Of a DNA stretch of 64,000 nucleotides, positions 34,180 through 42,178 are shown piece by piece (within the stretch, counting starts at the first letter, position 1; the number at the start of each line of letters is the position of its first letter). Origin of the DNA: JAJEEA01 sp965116765. Its GTDB lineage: Bacteria > Acidobacteriota > Vicinamibacteria > Vicinamibacterales > UBA8438. The position numbers and the translations under genes were made by a program. Below the pieces are notes generated by a model. That model worked only from the letters and a program-made list of their open reading frames with translations. It was not told the origin of the DNA and did no database searches. Where the stretch lies: contig OZ220718.1 of NCBI GenBank assembly GCA_965116765.1, positions 4,278,001-4,342,000 on the forward strand, written 5' to 3'.

Positions 34180-35535
34180 ATGAAGGCGATGAAGAACGGC
34201 ACGTGGAAAGGCCTCGGAGCTCTGTTGCTCGCCGCCGGCGTCGTCGCCGTCGCCCCGTCCCCGGCGACCGCGGCCGAGGAGGCGGTGCCGACGTTCACCA
34301 AGGACGTCGCCCCCATCTTCCAGGCCAAGTGCGAGGCGTGCCATCGGCCGGGCTCCATCGCGCCGATGTCGCTCGTGACCTACCAGGAGTCGCGGCCGTG
34401 GGCGCGGTCCATCCGGGAGCGGGTGGAGACCCGCCAGATGCCGCCGTGGCACATCGACCGCACCGTGGGCATCCAGGCGTTCCAGAACGACCGGTCGCTG
34501 ACCGACGCCGAGATCGACACCGTCGTCCGCTGGGTCGACGGCGGCGCTCCCCGCGGCAACCCCGCCGACATGCCGGCCCCCGTCGACTGGCCCGACGAGT
34601 CGAAGTGGTATTTCGCCGAGCGGTTCGACGGGCCGCCCGATCTCGTCATCGAGTCGGCGCCCTTCACCATGCAGGCCGAGGCCAACGACGCGTGGTGGAA
34701 GCCGCGGTCGCCGACGGGGCTGACCGAGGACCGCTGGGCCCGGGCCATCGAGATCCGCCCGAAGACGGTGGCGGGCCGCAAGATCACCCACCACGCCATC
34801 GCCCGGCTCGTGCAGGAGGAGACCGACCCGGCGATTCGCCAGGCCAACGCCGCCGCCGGCTTCGATCGGTCGCGCACCGCCGGCACCTTCATGGAGTGGG
34901 CGGTCGGCAAGCAGGGCGAGATCATGCGCCCCGGCGCCGGCAAGCTCATGCTGGCCGACTCCGAGATCCAGTGGGACATCCACTACTCGGCGGCCGGCGA
35001 GGAGATTACCGACAGCGCCCAGCTCGGCGTCTACCTCTATCCGAAGGACCAGACCCCCGAGCACCGGCAGGTGCTGCACATCATGGGGGCCGGCGGCGTG
35101 GACATCCCGCCCAACAGCATCTCCGTGACCGAGGGCTTCTTCCCGCTGCAGCGCGGCGCCCGCGTCGAGAGCTACCAGCCGCACATGCACCTGCGCGGGA
35201 AGGCGATGTCGATGGAGGCGATCCTGCCGAACGGGCGGCGCCAGCTGCTGAGCCACGTGGGCGACTTCAACTTCAACTGGCACAACACCTACGTCTACGA
35301 CGACGACGCGGCGCCGCTGCTGCCCCGGGGCACGATGATCAAGGTGACCGCGTGGCACGACAACACCTCGGCGAACCGGGCCAATCCCGACCCGGACGTC
35401 TGGGTGGGCTACGGCGACCGCACCGTCGACGAGATGGCGCACGCGTGGGTCAACGTGACCTACTTCGACGAGGACGACTACGCCGAGGAGGTCGCGAAGC
35501 GCGAGGCGGCGCTGGCCGCGCGCGGCGACGACTAG
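34180..35535 (+). CDS. Cytochrome c plus copper monooxygenase-like secreted protein
   Basis: 451 residues (ATG 34180; ATG 34189 possible), signal peptide ending ATAAEEA. Residues 51-55 are a haem-binding C-x-x-C-H (AKCEACHRPG) followed by a MPPWH loop, a small cytochrome c-like domain. The rest (about 160-445) resembles the ascorbate-dependent type II copper monooxygenase fold: THHAIARL, VESYQPHMHLRGKAM, NFNWHNTY and VTAWHDNTSAN supply His and Met for two copper sites. It could hydroxylate a substrate using electrons passed via its own haem. A strong terminator follows. Confidence 0.75.
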   Translation: MKAMKNGTWKGLGALLLAAGVVAVAPSPATAAEEAVPTFTKDVAPIFQAKCEACHRPGSIAPMSLVTYQESRPWARSIRERVETRQMPPWHIDRTVGIQAFQNDRSLTDAEIDTVVRWVDGGAPRGNPADMPAPVDWPDESKWYFAERFDGPPDLVIESAPFTMQAEANDAWWKPRSPTGLTEDRWARAIEIRPKTVAGRKITHHAIARLVQEETDPAIRQANAAAGFDRSRTAGTFMEWAVGKQGEIMRPGAGKLMLADSEIQWDIHYSAAGEEITDSAQLGVYLYPKDQTPEHRQVLHIMGAGGVDIPPNSISVTEGFFPLQRGARVESYQPHMHLRGKAMSMEAILPNGRRQLLSHVGDFNFNWHNTYVYDDDAAPLLPRGTMIKVTAWHDNTSANRANPDPDVWVGYGDRTVDEMAHAWVNVTYFDEDDYAEEVAKREAALAARGDD

Positions 35536-35558
35536 GCGCGTCGAGATTTCCGGAGAGG

Positions 35559-35589
35559 GGCGCCGCCCTGACGACGGGGCGGCGCCTTT
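35559..35589 (+). terminator. Rho-independent terminator
   Basis: Perfect 10-bp stem GGCGCCGCCC / GGGCGGCGCC (35559-35568 and 35577-35586) with an 8-base loop, followed by TTT. It ends the cytochrome/monooxygenase gene; the short T-run is normal for a G+C-rich genome. Confidence 0.8.
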
Positions 35590-35649
35590 CGCGTCTCTGG
35601 GGCCCGGCCTCCGCGCGACGACGCCGGTCAGTTGGTTGGAGCACTTCCC

Positions 35650-36540
35650 ATGCATTGGTCCCGCACCGTGACCGTTCTCGCGGCCCTCGGCGCCGTCGTG
35701 ACCCTCGCGGCTTCGGCCGCCGCGCAGCCGCCCCGAACACCGCTCGCCCTCGAGCCCCGGGGCAGCACCGGCGAGGCCATCTGGCCCGCCTACGAGGGGT
35801 GGTCGCGGAACGCCGACGGCAGCCTGACGCTGCTCCTGGGCTACTACAACCGGAACGACGAGGTGGTCGAGATCCCCGTCGGCGAGGACAACCGGCTCGG
35901 GCCGGGCGAGGCCGACAAGGGTCAGCCGACCCACTTTCTGCCGGGCCGGAACTGGGGCGTGTTCTCGATCACGGTGCCCGAGGACCGGGCCGAGGAGAGG
36001 CTGACCTGGACGGTCCGGGTCAACAACCAGCTCTCGGAGATCGCGTTCTGGGCGAACCCGGCGTACTACACCGACCCCTTCCTCAACCAGGCGAACGGCA
36101 ACGTGCCCCCGACGCTGCGCATCGGGGCCGACGGGGCGGAGCTGCAGGGGCCGCCGCACGGCGTGGCGGCCACCTGGTCGACCACGGTCGGCGAGCCGCT
36201 CGGGCTGCTGGCCACGGTGACGGACCGACCTCTCGCCATCGAGCCCGAGCAGCGCGCCGGACGGCGGCGCCGGCCTCCCCTCAGCCTAACCTGGAAGAAG
36301 TACCGCGGCCCGGGCGACGTGACGTTCGCGGCGGACGGGTTGGACGCGGGGCCCGAGCTCAGGCACACGTTCGAGGCGATCGACGGCGGCGAGACGCTGA
36401 CCACCGCGGTCTTCAGCGAGCCGGGCCGTTACCGGTTGATGGCCACCGGCAACGACATCTCCGGCGACGGCGGCGGTGGCGACCAGTGCTGCTGGACGAC
36501 GGCCCACGTCGACGTCGACGTGACGGATGCCGCGCCGTAG
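35650..36540 (+). CDS. Hypothetical secreted protein, immunoglobulin-like
   Basis: 296 residues from ATG 35650, with a signal peptide ending AAAQPP. The mature part has a GYYNRNDEVVEIPVGEDN block (after IWPAYEGW), then NNQLSEIAFWANPAYY, and a C-terminal beta-rich half that reads like an Ig/PKD-type domain: LSLTWKKYRGPGDVTF, RHTFEAIDGGETLTTAVFSE, GRYRLMATGND. Two adjacent Cys (CC) lie near the C-terminus. No catalytic motif. It follows the terminator and precedes a barrel protein by 36 bases. Confidence 0.65.
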   Translation: MHWSRTVTVLAALGAVVTLAASAAAQPPRTPLALEPRGSTGEAIWPAYEGWSRNADGSLTLLLGYYNRNDEVVEIPVGEDNRLGPGEADKGQPTHFLPGRNWGVFSITVPEDRAEERLTWTVRVNNQLSEIAFWANPAYYTDPFLNQANGNVPPTLRIGADGAELQGPPHGVAATWSTTVGEPLGLLATVTDRPLAIEPEQRAGRRRRPPLSLTWKKYRGPGDVTFAADGLDAGPELRHTFEAIDGGETLTTAVFSEPGRYRLMATGNDISGDGGGGDQCCWTTAHVDVDVTDAAP

Positions 36541-36576
36541 GAGCTTCGGCCGGTTCGAGAAATCGAGGAGGAGAAC

Positions 36577-37344
36577 ATGAACGTGCAGAAATGGATGGCG
36601 GCGAGCCTGGTGGCGGCGCTCGCGGTGCTGGGCATGGCGCCCGAGGCCCGGGCGCAGGGCGAGCAGGTGTGGTACGAGGTCGACATCGTGCAGGTCAAGC
36701 CCGACCGGCTGGACGACTTCAGCGAGCTCTACCAGGACGAGATCAACCCCGCCCTGCAGCGTGCCGGCGTGCCGTGGCGCTCGGCGTGGGTGACCGGCGC
36801 GTTCGGATCGCTCTACGAGCGCACCTTCGTCCACCCGCTCTCCGGCTTCTTCAGCCTCGATGCGGGCGGGCCCCTGGCCCAGGGGTTCCGCAGCGCGCGC
36901 CAGCTCGACCGCGTGCTCGAGAGGCTGCGCGAGTACACCGACGCGCGCCAGAGCTTTGCGGTGCTCTACCGCGGCGACCTCAGCGTGGAGTCGGACGACG
37001 TCAGCGGTCTGCCCATCGCGCGGGTCACCAACCTCGAGATCGCCCCCGGACAGACGCCGGCGTTCGAGGCGTTCCTGCGGGACAATCACGAGAGCTTCCG
37101 GCAGGCCGGAGTCATCTTCGGCATCTATCATCGACAGTTCGGGCCGGGGCCGGTGGTGTGGCAGATCGTCGAGAACCTGCGCAACTACGACGAGCTGTCG
37201 CGGGGCGGCATTCTCCGGGCCTTCGGCGACGCCGACGCCGCCCGCGCCCTCGACGAGCTGACCGGCGTAGTCACCAGCGTCGAGAGGACCGTCCTCGAGT
37301 ACGACGCCTCGCTGAGCTACCGCGGCGCCGGCCTCACGCAGTAG
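36577..37344 (+). CDS. Secreted dimeric alpha/beta-barrel-like protein
   Basis: ATG 36577 with a GAGGAG site; 255 residues with a signal peptide ending ARAQGE. It appears to contain two ferredoxin-like (dimeric alpha/beta barrel, NIPSNAP/ABM-type) units: VWYEVDIVQVKPDRLDDFSE in the first and ARVTNLEIAPGQTPAFEAFL in the second, each a strand followed by a helix. Substrate unknown. Likely in one transcript with the gene at 35650. Repeat copy 2 lies just downstream. Confidence 0.65.
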   Translation: MNVQKWMAASLVAALAVLGMAPEARAQGEQVWYEVDIVQVKPDRLDDFSELYQDEINPALQRAGVPWRSAWVTGAFGSLYERTFVHPLSGFFSLDAGGPLAQGFRSARQLDRVLERLREYTDARQSFAVLYRGDLSVESDDVSGLPIARVTNLEIAPGQTPAFEAFLRDNHESFRQAGVIFGIYHRQFGPGPVVWQIVENLRNYDELSRGGILRAFGDADAARALDELTGVVTSVERTVLEYDASLSYRGAGLTQ

Positions 37345-37360
37345 CCGCGCCTCTTGGGAG

Positions 37361-37454
37361 AGTGATCGATAAACCTTGCCAACTGCGTTCAGGATCGTCC
37401 CGCGCGCCCGCGGTTCCCGTGCGCGGCACGTGGCAAGGCAATTCCTCACCGTCC
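37361..37454 (-). repeat. Dispersed 95-bp element with conserved hairpin, copy 2
   Basis: Reverse-complement match to 27511-27606. It lies between two convergent genes, 16 bases after the barrel-protein stop and about 145 bases before the glycosylase stop, a terminator-like position. One stem base pair differs from copy 1 but keeps pairing as G-T. Confidence 0.75.
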
Positions 37455-37598
37455 TGAGTACCCGCGCTCGGAGTTGCAGGCGACGATTGCGGGCTCGGCG
37501 GGTGCCGCCGGGTCGCCGTTGCGGCCGTCGGCCCCGCCCGCACCCCTCTGGGTGGACGCGCACCGACCCTCCCGGCTCGGCAGGCGACCGCCCGGCCG

Positions 37599-38255
37599 TC
37601 ACCCCGCCGCCCGCTCCGACAGGTAGTGATGCCACAGGATGCGGGCGGCGACGGTCCGCCACGGCGCCCAGCCTGCGGCCATCTCGCGCAGCCGCCGGTC
37701 GCCCGGCCGTTTCTCCAGTTGCTTGACCTGCTGTGCCGCCGCGGCGAGGGCGAGGTCGCCCTCGGGCCAGACGTCGGGGCGGCCGAGCGCCGTCATCAGG
37801 TAGATGTTGGCCGTCCACGGTCCGATGCCGCGAATGCGCATCAGCCGCTCGCGGACCGTGTCGTCGTCGGCGCGGCCCAGGGCCTTCAGGTCGAGGTCGC
37901 CATCGAGGAGGCGACGGGCGATCTCCTGGCAATAGCCCGCCTTCTGCCGGCTGACTCCGGCTGCCTTCAGCGCGGGGGCGCTCAGGCCGGCGACGGCGTC
38001 GGGGGTGACGTCGCCGCCGCAGGCGTCTCGCAGTCGCGCGAAGGTGGTCCGGCCCGAGGCGAGCGACACCTGCTGCTCGAGCACGATCTGCACCAGGGCC
38101 GCGTACCCCGGCTTGCGGGTCCACAGGGCCGGCGGGCCGAAGCGCGCCACCACGCGCCCCAGCTGCGGATCGGCGGCGGCGAGCGCGGCCACGCCTTCGA
38201 GGAACCGCGCCCGCGTCAGACGCTTCCGCCGGTGTGCGGGTGACGGACGCGTCAT
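37599..38255 (-). CDS. DNA-3-methyladenine glycosylase (AlkA-type, HhH-GPD)
   Basis: 218 residues from ATG 38255. The helix-hairpin-helix is MRIRGIGPWTANIY (139-152) and the catalytic Asp is Asp167 in WPEGDLAL. Upstream, IVLEQQVSLASGRTTFARLR (57-76) is the conserved N-terminal helical region. The AlkA N-terminal TBP-like domain is absent, as in many short bacterial forms. Removes alkylated purines in base-excision repair. The gene converges with the genes at 35650-37344. Confidence 0.92.
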   Translation of the reverse strand: MTRPSPAHRRKRLTRARFLEGVAALAAADPQLGRVVARFGPPALWTRKPGYAALVQIVLEQQVSLASGRTTFARLRDACGGDVTPDAVAGLSAPALKAAGVSRQKAGYCQEIARRLLDGDLDLKALGRADDDTVRERLMRIRGIGPWTANIYLMTALGRPDVWPEGDLALAAAAQQVKQLEKRPGDRRLREMAAGWAPWRTVAARILWHHYLSERAAG

Positions 38256-38512
38256 GGCGCGGCCCCGGGCTCGTTCACGGCGGGGCCGGCCGTACGGCGG
38301 ATCACCCGCGGTTCCCGGCGGTCTCGGCACGGCGCAGGTCGACGCCGATCGCCAAGGAGTCCGCGACCGGAAGCCATGCGCGGCTCGTGGCGGCCCGGAA
38401 CGGTGCAGGCGCGGACCGGGGCGCGGCCTGGGCAATACGCCGAGGAATGGCCCGCGACGCCGGGTTCAGCCGCGACCAGGCCCGTGCCGGCGGGTAGAAT
38501 CGGCGCAAGGCC

Positions 38513-39712
38513 ATGTTCGTGCTGCCGCTGGGGGACGAGCCCAATCCGCCCGGTACGCCGTTGTTGACGTATGCCCTCATCCTCGTCAACTGCGCTGCCT
38601 ACGTCTTCATCACCCTGCCGCTCGGCTTCGATCGGCCCGAATGGGCCGACCCGAGGGTCCAGGAATATCTGCGCGCCTGGGTCGAGGCGCTGGGCGAGCC
38701 GGTGTCGCGGCGCGACGTCGCCGCGATGTACCTGCAGATCACCGAGTACGACCTGTTCGTCTACCGGTGGGGCTTCCGGGCGGCCGAGCCCGGCCTCGCC
38801 ACGCTCTTCACCGCGATGTTCCTGCACGCGGGGTTCCTCCATCTCCTCGGGAACATGCTGTTCCTTTGGATCTGCGGCGACAACGTCGAGCACCGGCTCG
38901 GCCGGGCCCGGTTCCTCGCCGCCTACGTCGGGACCGGAATCGCCGCCACCGCGTTCCAGACCCTGCTGTCGGGCCGCGCCGACGCGCCCCTGCTCGGCTC
39001 TTCGGGCGCCATCTTCGGCCTCGCCGGCCTCTACTTCGTCTGGTTCCCCCGCAACCGCGTCCGGCTCTGGGTGATGGTGTTCCCGTTCTTCATGAACGTC
39101 GTGCGCATTCCCGCGCGCGCCGTCCTCGCCTTCTTCGTGCTGGTCCAGAACCTGCTGCCGTTCCTGGTGTCGGCCGGCGCGGGGGCCGGCGGCGACGCCC
39201 ACGGCGCCCATCTCGGCGGGTTCCTCGTCGGACTGCTCGCGGCGTGGGTCGTCAACCGCAGGCTGCGGTCCGCGCGATCCGCGCGGGCCGGGGCGGCGGA
39301 CCACGACGCCGCGCCTCCGCCGCCCGGCACCATCGCCGCCCTCGTCGAGGACGGCGACTTCGAGAACGCGGCGAGGCGCTACGTCCAGCTGTCGTCGGCC
39401 GAGACCCGGCGTCTCCTCGGCGAGCGGCATTCGATGATGCTCGGGACGTGGATGGCGGCCGGGGGACATCCCCACGCCGCCCTCGCCCTCTTCGAGCGGC
39501 ATGTCCGCGACCACCCCGTCTCGTCCACGACCGCCGCGGCCCATGTCGCGGCGGGGCTGCTGCAGATGCGCACCTTCGGCGAGCCCGCCGCCGCCAGGCA
39601 GCACCTGCTCGAGGCGCTGGCCCTCGACCCCGATGCCGAGACCGAGGCGCAGGCCCGCGAGGGGCTGACCGAGGCCGCGGCCCTGGAGAAGTTCCAGCTC
39701 AACCGCCTCTGA
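38513..39712 (+). CDS. Rhomboid family intramembrane serine protease with C-terminal TPR-like region
   Basis: 399 residues. Six or seven membrane helices between residues 18 and 248. The catalytic dyad is Ser164 (GSSGAIFGLAG) and His233 (AHGAHLGGF), with Asn114 in HLLGNMLFLW for the oxyanion hole. Cytoplasmic residues about 265-395 are helical repeats (IAALVEDGDFENAARRYVQ; HLLEALALDPDAETEAQA). TAGAAT at 38495-38500 may be the -10. Cleaves membrane proteins within the bilayer; the TPR part may recruit substrates. Confidence 0.9.
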   Translation: MFVLPLGDEPNPPGTPLLTYALILVNCAAYVFITLPLGFDRPEWADPRVQEYLRAWVEALGEPVSRRDVAAMYLQITEYDLFVYRWGFRAAEPGLATLFTAMFLHAGFLHLLGNMLFLWICGDNVEHRLGRARFLAAYVGTGIAATAFQTLLSGRADAPLLGSSGAIFGLAGLYFVWFPRNRVRLWVMVFPFFMNVVRIPARAVLAFFVLVQNLLPFLVSAGAGAGGDAHGAHLGGFLVGLLAAWVVNRRLRSARSARAGAADHDAAPPPPGTIAALVEDGDFENAARRYVQLSSAETRRLLGERHSMMLGTWMAAGGHPHAALALFERHVRDHPVSSTTAAAHVAAGLLQMRTFGEPAAARQHLLEALALDPDAETEAQAREGLTEAAALEKFQLNRL

Positions 39713-39786
39713 TCGACGCCGGGCCCCGGTTGGCGGCCGCCGCCGCCGCGGGCATCGCGCTTGCCCCGGCGGAGTCGCGGACGCGC

Positions 39787-39792
39787 TATAAT
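39787..39792 (+). promoter_or_regulatory. -10 element of tRNA-Gln promoter
   Basis: TATAAT 17 bases before the tRNA. TTGCCC at 39761-39766 is a possible -35, although the 20-base spacing is long. Confidence 0.55.
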
Positions 39793-39809
39793 GGAGCGTT
39801 CGCCATTGC

Positions 39810-39883
39810 TGGGAGGTCGTTCAATGGTAGGACACGCGGCTCTGGACCGTGGAATCGGGGTTCGAATCCCTGCCTCCCAGCCA
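39810..39883 (+). tRNA. tRNA-Gln (CTG anticodon)
   Basis: Acceptor TGGGAGG pairs with CCTCCCA, then G and encoded CCA. The D-loop has TTCAATGGTAGGA, the anticodon stem CGCGG/CCGTG encloses CTCTGGA (anticodon CTG), and the T-arm has GGTTCGAATCC. 74 bases. Immediately downstream begins the ParB-like/nuclease/methyltransferase operon in the opposite direction, on lower-G+C DNA. Confidence 0.95.
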
Positions 39884-40028
39884 CTTCCCCGCCCCGGTAG
39901 GGCTTCCTGCCGTTCGCGCCCGCTCCCGCCGTTGCGGCGGCGCCCCGCAGCCGCAGTCACGGCGATCCGATCCGACCGCCCAGTCCACGGCTCGCTGGCC
40001 GGAAGCGTCTCGAGACGGTGTCTGCGCG

Positions 40029-41123
40029 TCACTGGAGGCTGAAGGCGAAGTCGTGTTCGTATCGGTCACGTGTGGTTCCCGGCCGGAACACGTTGGTCTG
40101 CCGGTTCCTGATTGCGGTCGTGGCGCCGGCATGCAACGTGCGGACCTTGAACCCGGCGAGCCCGTCGGCGAGCGACTGCTGGAGTCCCGCCAGGAGATCG
40201 TCCTTGTCGACGCGCGTGCCTCCGATTCGGACGACGACGACGGCGTCGTTGCGTAGCAGCGCCGCACAGCCCTCCCAGGCCTCGGTCAGAAACCGCCAGT
40301 ACGCCTCGAGGTTCGTGTGGCGGTCGTCGCCGGCCGTCCGCGAGGTAGGCCGCTCAGGCCCGCCGAGGAACCACAGACGCAGCCACTGGTCCTCGGCATG
40401 GTGCGTCGTGTCGAGGTACGGCGGCGACGTGACCATCAGGGCTACGGAGCCGCGCAGCCTCGGGAATCCGCTGGCGGCGCGACGCGCGTCCCGGCGCCTG
40501 ACGGTGCCCCGGAGTGGCGCCCGGGGGTGCCGCAGCCGGTAGCGCGCCATGCGGCGCGCCACGGCGAACACGTCCCGCTCGGGCGCCGTGTACCCCTTCT
40601 CGGCCCACCAGCGCACCGAATAGTCCGGCTTGGTGCTGATGGTCCGCGGCATCCGGTTGCTCAGGCAATTGCGCGATTTGTGCGATTCGCCGTGCAGGCA
40701 GCCCAGCACGACCGCGGCGATGAAGCGATCGACGCGTGCGCGTTCCCAGTCGAGTCGACTCCGCAGAAACAGAAGCTGCTGGAGCGTCCGCGGATGGAAG
40801 CACGCGGAGAAGAAATCGCCGGTCGGTGTGGCGGCCGGCTGCGCTTCCCGCTGCATCTCCTCGAGCCGATGCAGCCGCCTTTCGACGGAAGCCAGCGCCG
40901 GCGCGTCCGCCTTGGCCCCTGAGATGCACGCCGCGACGGGATTGATGTCCACGCCAGCCGCCGTACGCCCGTGCAGGAGGCTCTCGAACACGGTCGTGCC
41001 CCGGCCGCTGAACGGATCGAAGATTGCATCACCCCGCCGCGTGTAGGCGTAGATCTGCCGCGCGACGAAGTCCTCCGGGAACATCGCGAAGTACGGACAG
41101 ATCGAGTGGAGCGGATGCCTCAT
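40029..41123 (-). CDS. DNA methyltransferase (SPPY type)
   Basis: 364 residues from ATG 41123, which overlaps the previous stop as ATGA. SAM-binding motif I is DPFSGRGTT (36-44), the acidic strand follows in AAGVDINPVA (56-64), and catalytic motif IV is TSPPYLDTT (232-240), typical of amino methyltransferases (m6A or m4C). Motif I comes first with about 190 residues between the motifs, where a recognition domain can lie. The final part has VVVVRIGGTRV and TNVFRPGTTRDRYEHDF. It probably modifies DNA for the two upstream genes. Confidence 0.88.
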   Translation of the reverse strand: MRHPLHSICPYFAMFPEDFVARQIYAYTRRGDAIFDPFSGRGTTVFESLLHGRTAAGVDINPVAACISGAKADAPALASVERRLHRLEEMQREAQPAATPTGDFFSACFHPRTLQQLLFLRSRLDWERARVDRFIAAVVLGCLHGESHKSRNCLSNRMPRTISTKPDYSVRWWAEKGYTAPERDVFAVARRMARYRLRHPRAPLRGTVRRRDARRAASGFPRLRGSVALMVTSPPYLDTTHHAEDQWLRLWFLGGPERPTSRTAGDDRHTNLEAYWRFLTEAWEGCAALLRNDAVVVVRIGGTRVDKDDLLAGLQQSLADGLAGFKVRTLHAGATTAIRNRQTNVFRPGTTRDRYEHDFAFSLQ

Positions 41124-42178
41124 GCCGACTCCATGAATCCGGGAATCTCGAGTGTCGCCTCCACCCATGCTTCGACATCTCTGAACTGCTCGCGACCGTC
41201 CACTTGCGACAGTTCGTCGTTCTTCGAGCCCAGACACGCGTCCGCGAAGTGTGCGATTCGGAAACGATCGAAGACGATCCCGTATCGACGTTCTTCGCGA
41301 AGGTACTTGTTGGCCAACACGGCACGGAATGCGGTCGTCGGGTTTTCTGAGAGGTCGTGATGCAGCGTGAACGGAATGAATATCGAGGGTAGGTAGTAGG
41401 TTGCCGGCGGTGTACTGAACCAGCCGTGGAACTGCTGAATCCGGTCGACGACGGACTTCTCTTGCCACTTGCGTCCGGATGCGCATTGACCGAGGAGGTA
41501 GAGTTTCCCCGGCATCCGATCGGGATGGTGCCGCCAACCGATGACATCGATACCGTCGTCCTTGGTCGCGGTCGGGTGGCCCGGTGGTACCGTTGACCTC
41601 ACTTCGCCGGCCCCGAATCGTCCGTACGTGTCACGGAGCGCAGACAGGAAATCGTTGCCCGTGGCGCGGGGAAAACCGAAAGACGCCACCGCCCCGACGG
41701 TATAGCCTCCGGCCGCGAGGCATGCGCACACCTGAAACAGGTTCGCGATTTCCTTGCGTGCCCCATTCGTCAGCTCGGAGGGCTGAACCCGGTTCTCGCG
41801 CATGGCGGATGCCAGCAGGCAGAACAGGTAGACGACACGGCCGGGAGTCGCAGTGATGTCGGGGACTTGAGCGAGCGCGGGAGGCGTCATCTCAACGCTG
41901 AAGGGATACGTGCTACCGAGGACTCGTGCTCGGTACTGGAGTTCGTCGAACAGGTGGTCGATGGGTCGGTTGAGACCCGTCTCGAGAATCGACTCGTCAT
42001 CCCGATCGTCGTTCGCGTGATCTGTGGCGTCGTCGTGGTCGTTGATGTCGAAGATTCCGATGATGTCCCCGAGCGTAGATCGCTGAGCAGCCGAGCGAAG
42101 AGCCCGCAATTCCATCCAGTCGGCATTCGCGCTCCGGGTGTGATTCGGCTCCGGCGGCGTGATGAACACGGCCGCCAT
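41120..42178 (-). CDS. Putative restriction nuclease, PD-(D/E)XK-like
   Basis: 352 residues from ATG 42178, which overlaps the ParB-like stop as TGATG. The N-terminal 115 residues have an acidic stretch (DINDHDDATDHANDDRDDES). The central domain holds a candidate nuclease site: an Asp-Gly-Ile-Asp motif (208-211) before DVIGW, then the strand KLYLLGQCASG (225-235) with Gln231 where (E/Q)xK is expected and Lys237 shortly after. The order D...Q with nearby Lys fits PD-(D/E)XK variants. Co-translation with a methyltransferase supports a restriction role; activity is not proven. Confidence 0.6.
   Translation of the reverse strand: MAAVFITPPEPNHTRSANADWMELRALRSAAQRSTLGDIIGIFDINDHDDATDHANDDRDDESILETGLNRPIDHLFDELQYRARVLGSTYPFSVEMTPPALAQVPDITATPGRVVYLFCLLASAMRENRVQPSELTNGARKEIANLFQVCACLAAGGYTVGAVASFGFPRATGNDFLSALRDTYGRFGAGEVRSTVPPGHPTATKDDGIDVIGWRHHPDRMPGKLYLLGQCASGRKWQEKSVVDRIQQFHGWFSTPPATYYLPSIFIPFTLHHDLSENPTTAFRAVLANKYLREERRYGIVFDRFRIAHFADACLGSKNDELSQVDGREQFRDVEAWVEATLEIPGFMESA

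Noticed and set aside
32203..36159. Very long open minus-strand frame (over 1300 codons)
   Set aside because: It is the antisense of several well-supported plus-strand genes; long open antisense frames arise from G+C-rich codon use here. The translation is Arg/His/Val-rich with no family motif.
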